A stretch of 64,000 nt of DNA, from contig LFKV01000025.1 in the NCBI GenBank assembly GCA_001189345.1, positions 1 through 64,000 of the forward strand, given 5' to 3'. Made by a program: the position numbers and the translations under genes. A model generated the notes under the pieces. That model made no database searches. It worked only from the letters and a program-made list of their open reading frames with translations, and was not told the DNA's origin. This document shows positions 63,998-64,000 of the stretch, piece by piece. The stretch is from Candidatus Paraburkholderia kirkii (GTDB lineage Bacteria; Pseudomonadota; Gammaproteobacteria; Burkholderiales; Burkholderiaceae). The stretch's first letter is position 1; each line of letters starts with the position of its first letter.

Positions 63998-64000
63998 CGC

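Overview
The window looks like the chromosome of a Burkholderia-group betaproteobacterium (Burkholderia, Caballeronia or Paraburkholderia). The evidence is high GC, family-typical proteins (an OpcP-like porin, a ceo/bpe-type efflux locus, DUF4148 and DUF2795 proteins, and a leucine/isovalerate liu cluster) and the gene order. Its main property is decay: about 35 of some 65 genes carry frameshifts, premature stops, internal deletions or IS truncations. Three insertion-sequence families are present, two of them in two copies each. This fits a recently host-restricted genome, such as a leaf-nodule or other obligate symbiont; the lifestyle is an inference. Some single-base indels could be draft-sequence errors, but the nonsense substitutions, large deletions and IS junctions could not.

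Layout. 1-7 kb: a degenerate IS66 element abuts an IS5-like element. An inverted second IS5-like copy splits a class III aminotransferase, and an intact aldehyde dehydrogenase lies between the copies. 7-8.5 kb: small proteins, including a solitary pqqA-like gene broken by an amber codon. 8.5-18 kb: a GAF-GGDEF-EAL relic, GlxA/InhA relics, a GNAT, mobB and a heavily shifted B12-dependent ribonucleotide reductase. 18-24.5 kb: GNAT, an intact ceoR-like LysR gene, then broken llpE, ceoA and ceoB; an IS630-type element joins the stump of ceoB to the 3' half of gadB. 24.5-33.6 kb: porin, deacylase, amino-acid binding protein, DHA2 exporter and TetR relics, plus an intact MFS transporter.

33.6-39.3 kb: the best-preserved block, a TetR regulator divergent from isovaleryl-CoA dehydrogenase and both methylcrotonyl-CoA carboxylase subunits (leucine/isovalerate catabolism), with a promoter and a palindrome between them. 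39.3-45.9 kb: OmpA relic, AI-2E-type permease, the pca (protocatechuate) locus with intact pcaH but broken pcaG and pcaQ, a response regulator, plsC and a prolyl iminopeptidase. 46-50.8 kb: an EAL relic, a DUF3022-like relic, and a broken gene whose pieces add up to an acyl-amino-acid-synthase-like domain fused to GGDEF and EAL. 51-56.9 kb: ROK, LysE/AsnC, hutU, hutI and glsB relics.

56.9-64 kb: second IS630-type copy, lipoprotein, LysM-M23 and epimerase relics, a 28-residue membrane peptide, uppP, tRNA-Arg(TCT), a receiver-like protein and an MFS relic. Regulation, efflux, c-di-GMP signalling and aromatic and histidine catabolism are being lost, while leucine catabolism, phospholipid acylation, undecaprenyl phosphate recycling and the tRNA are kept.
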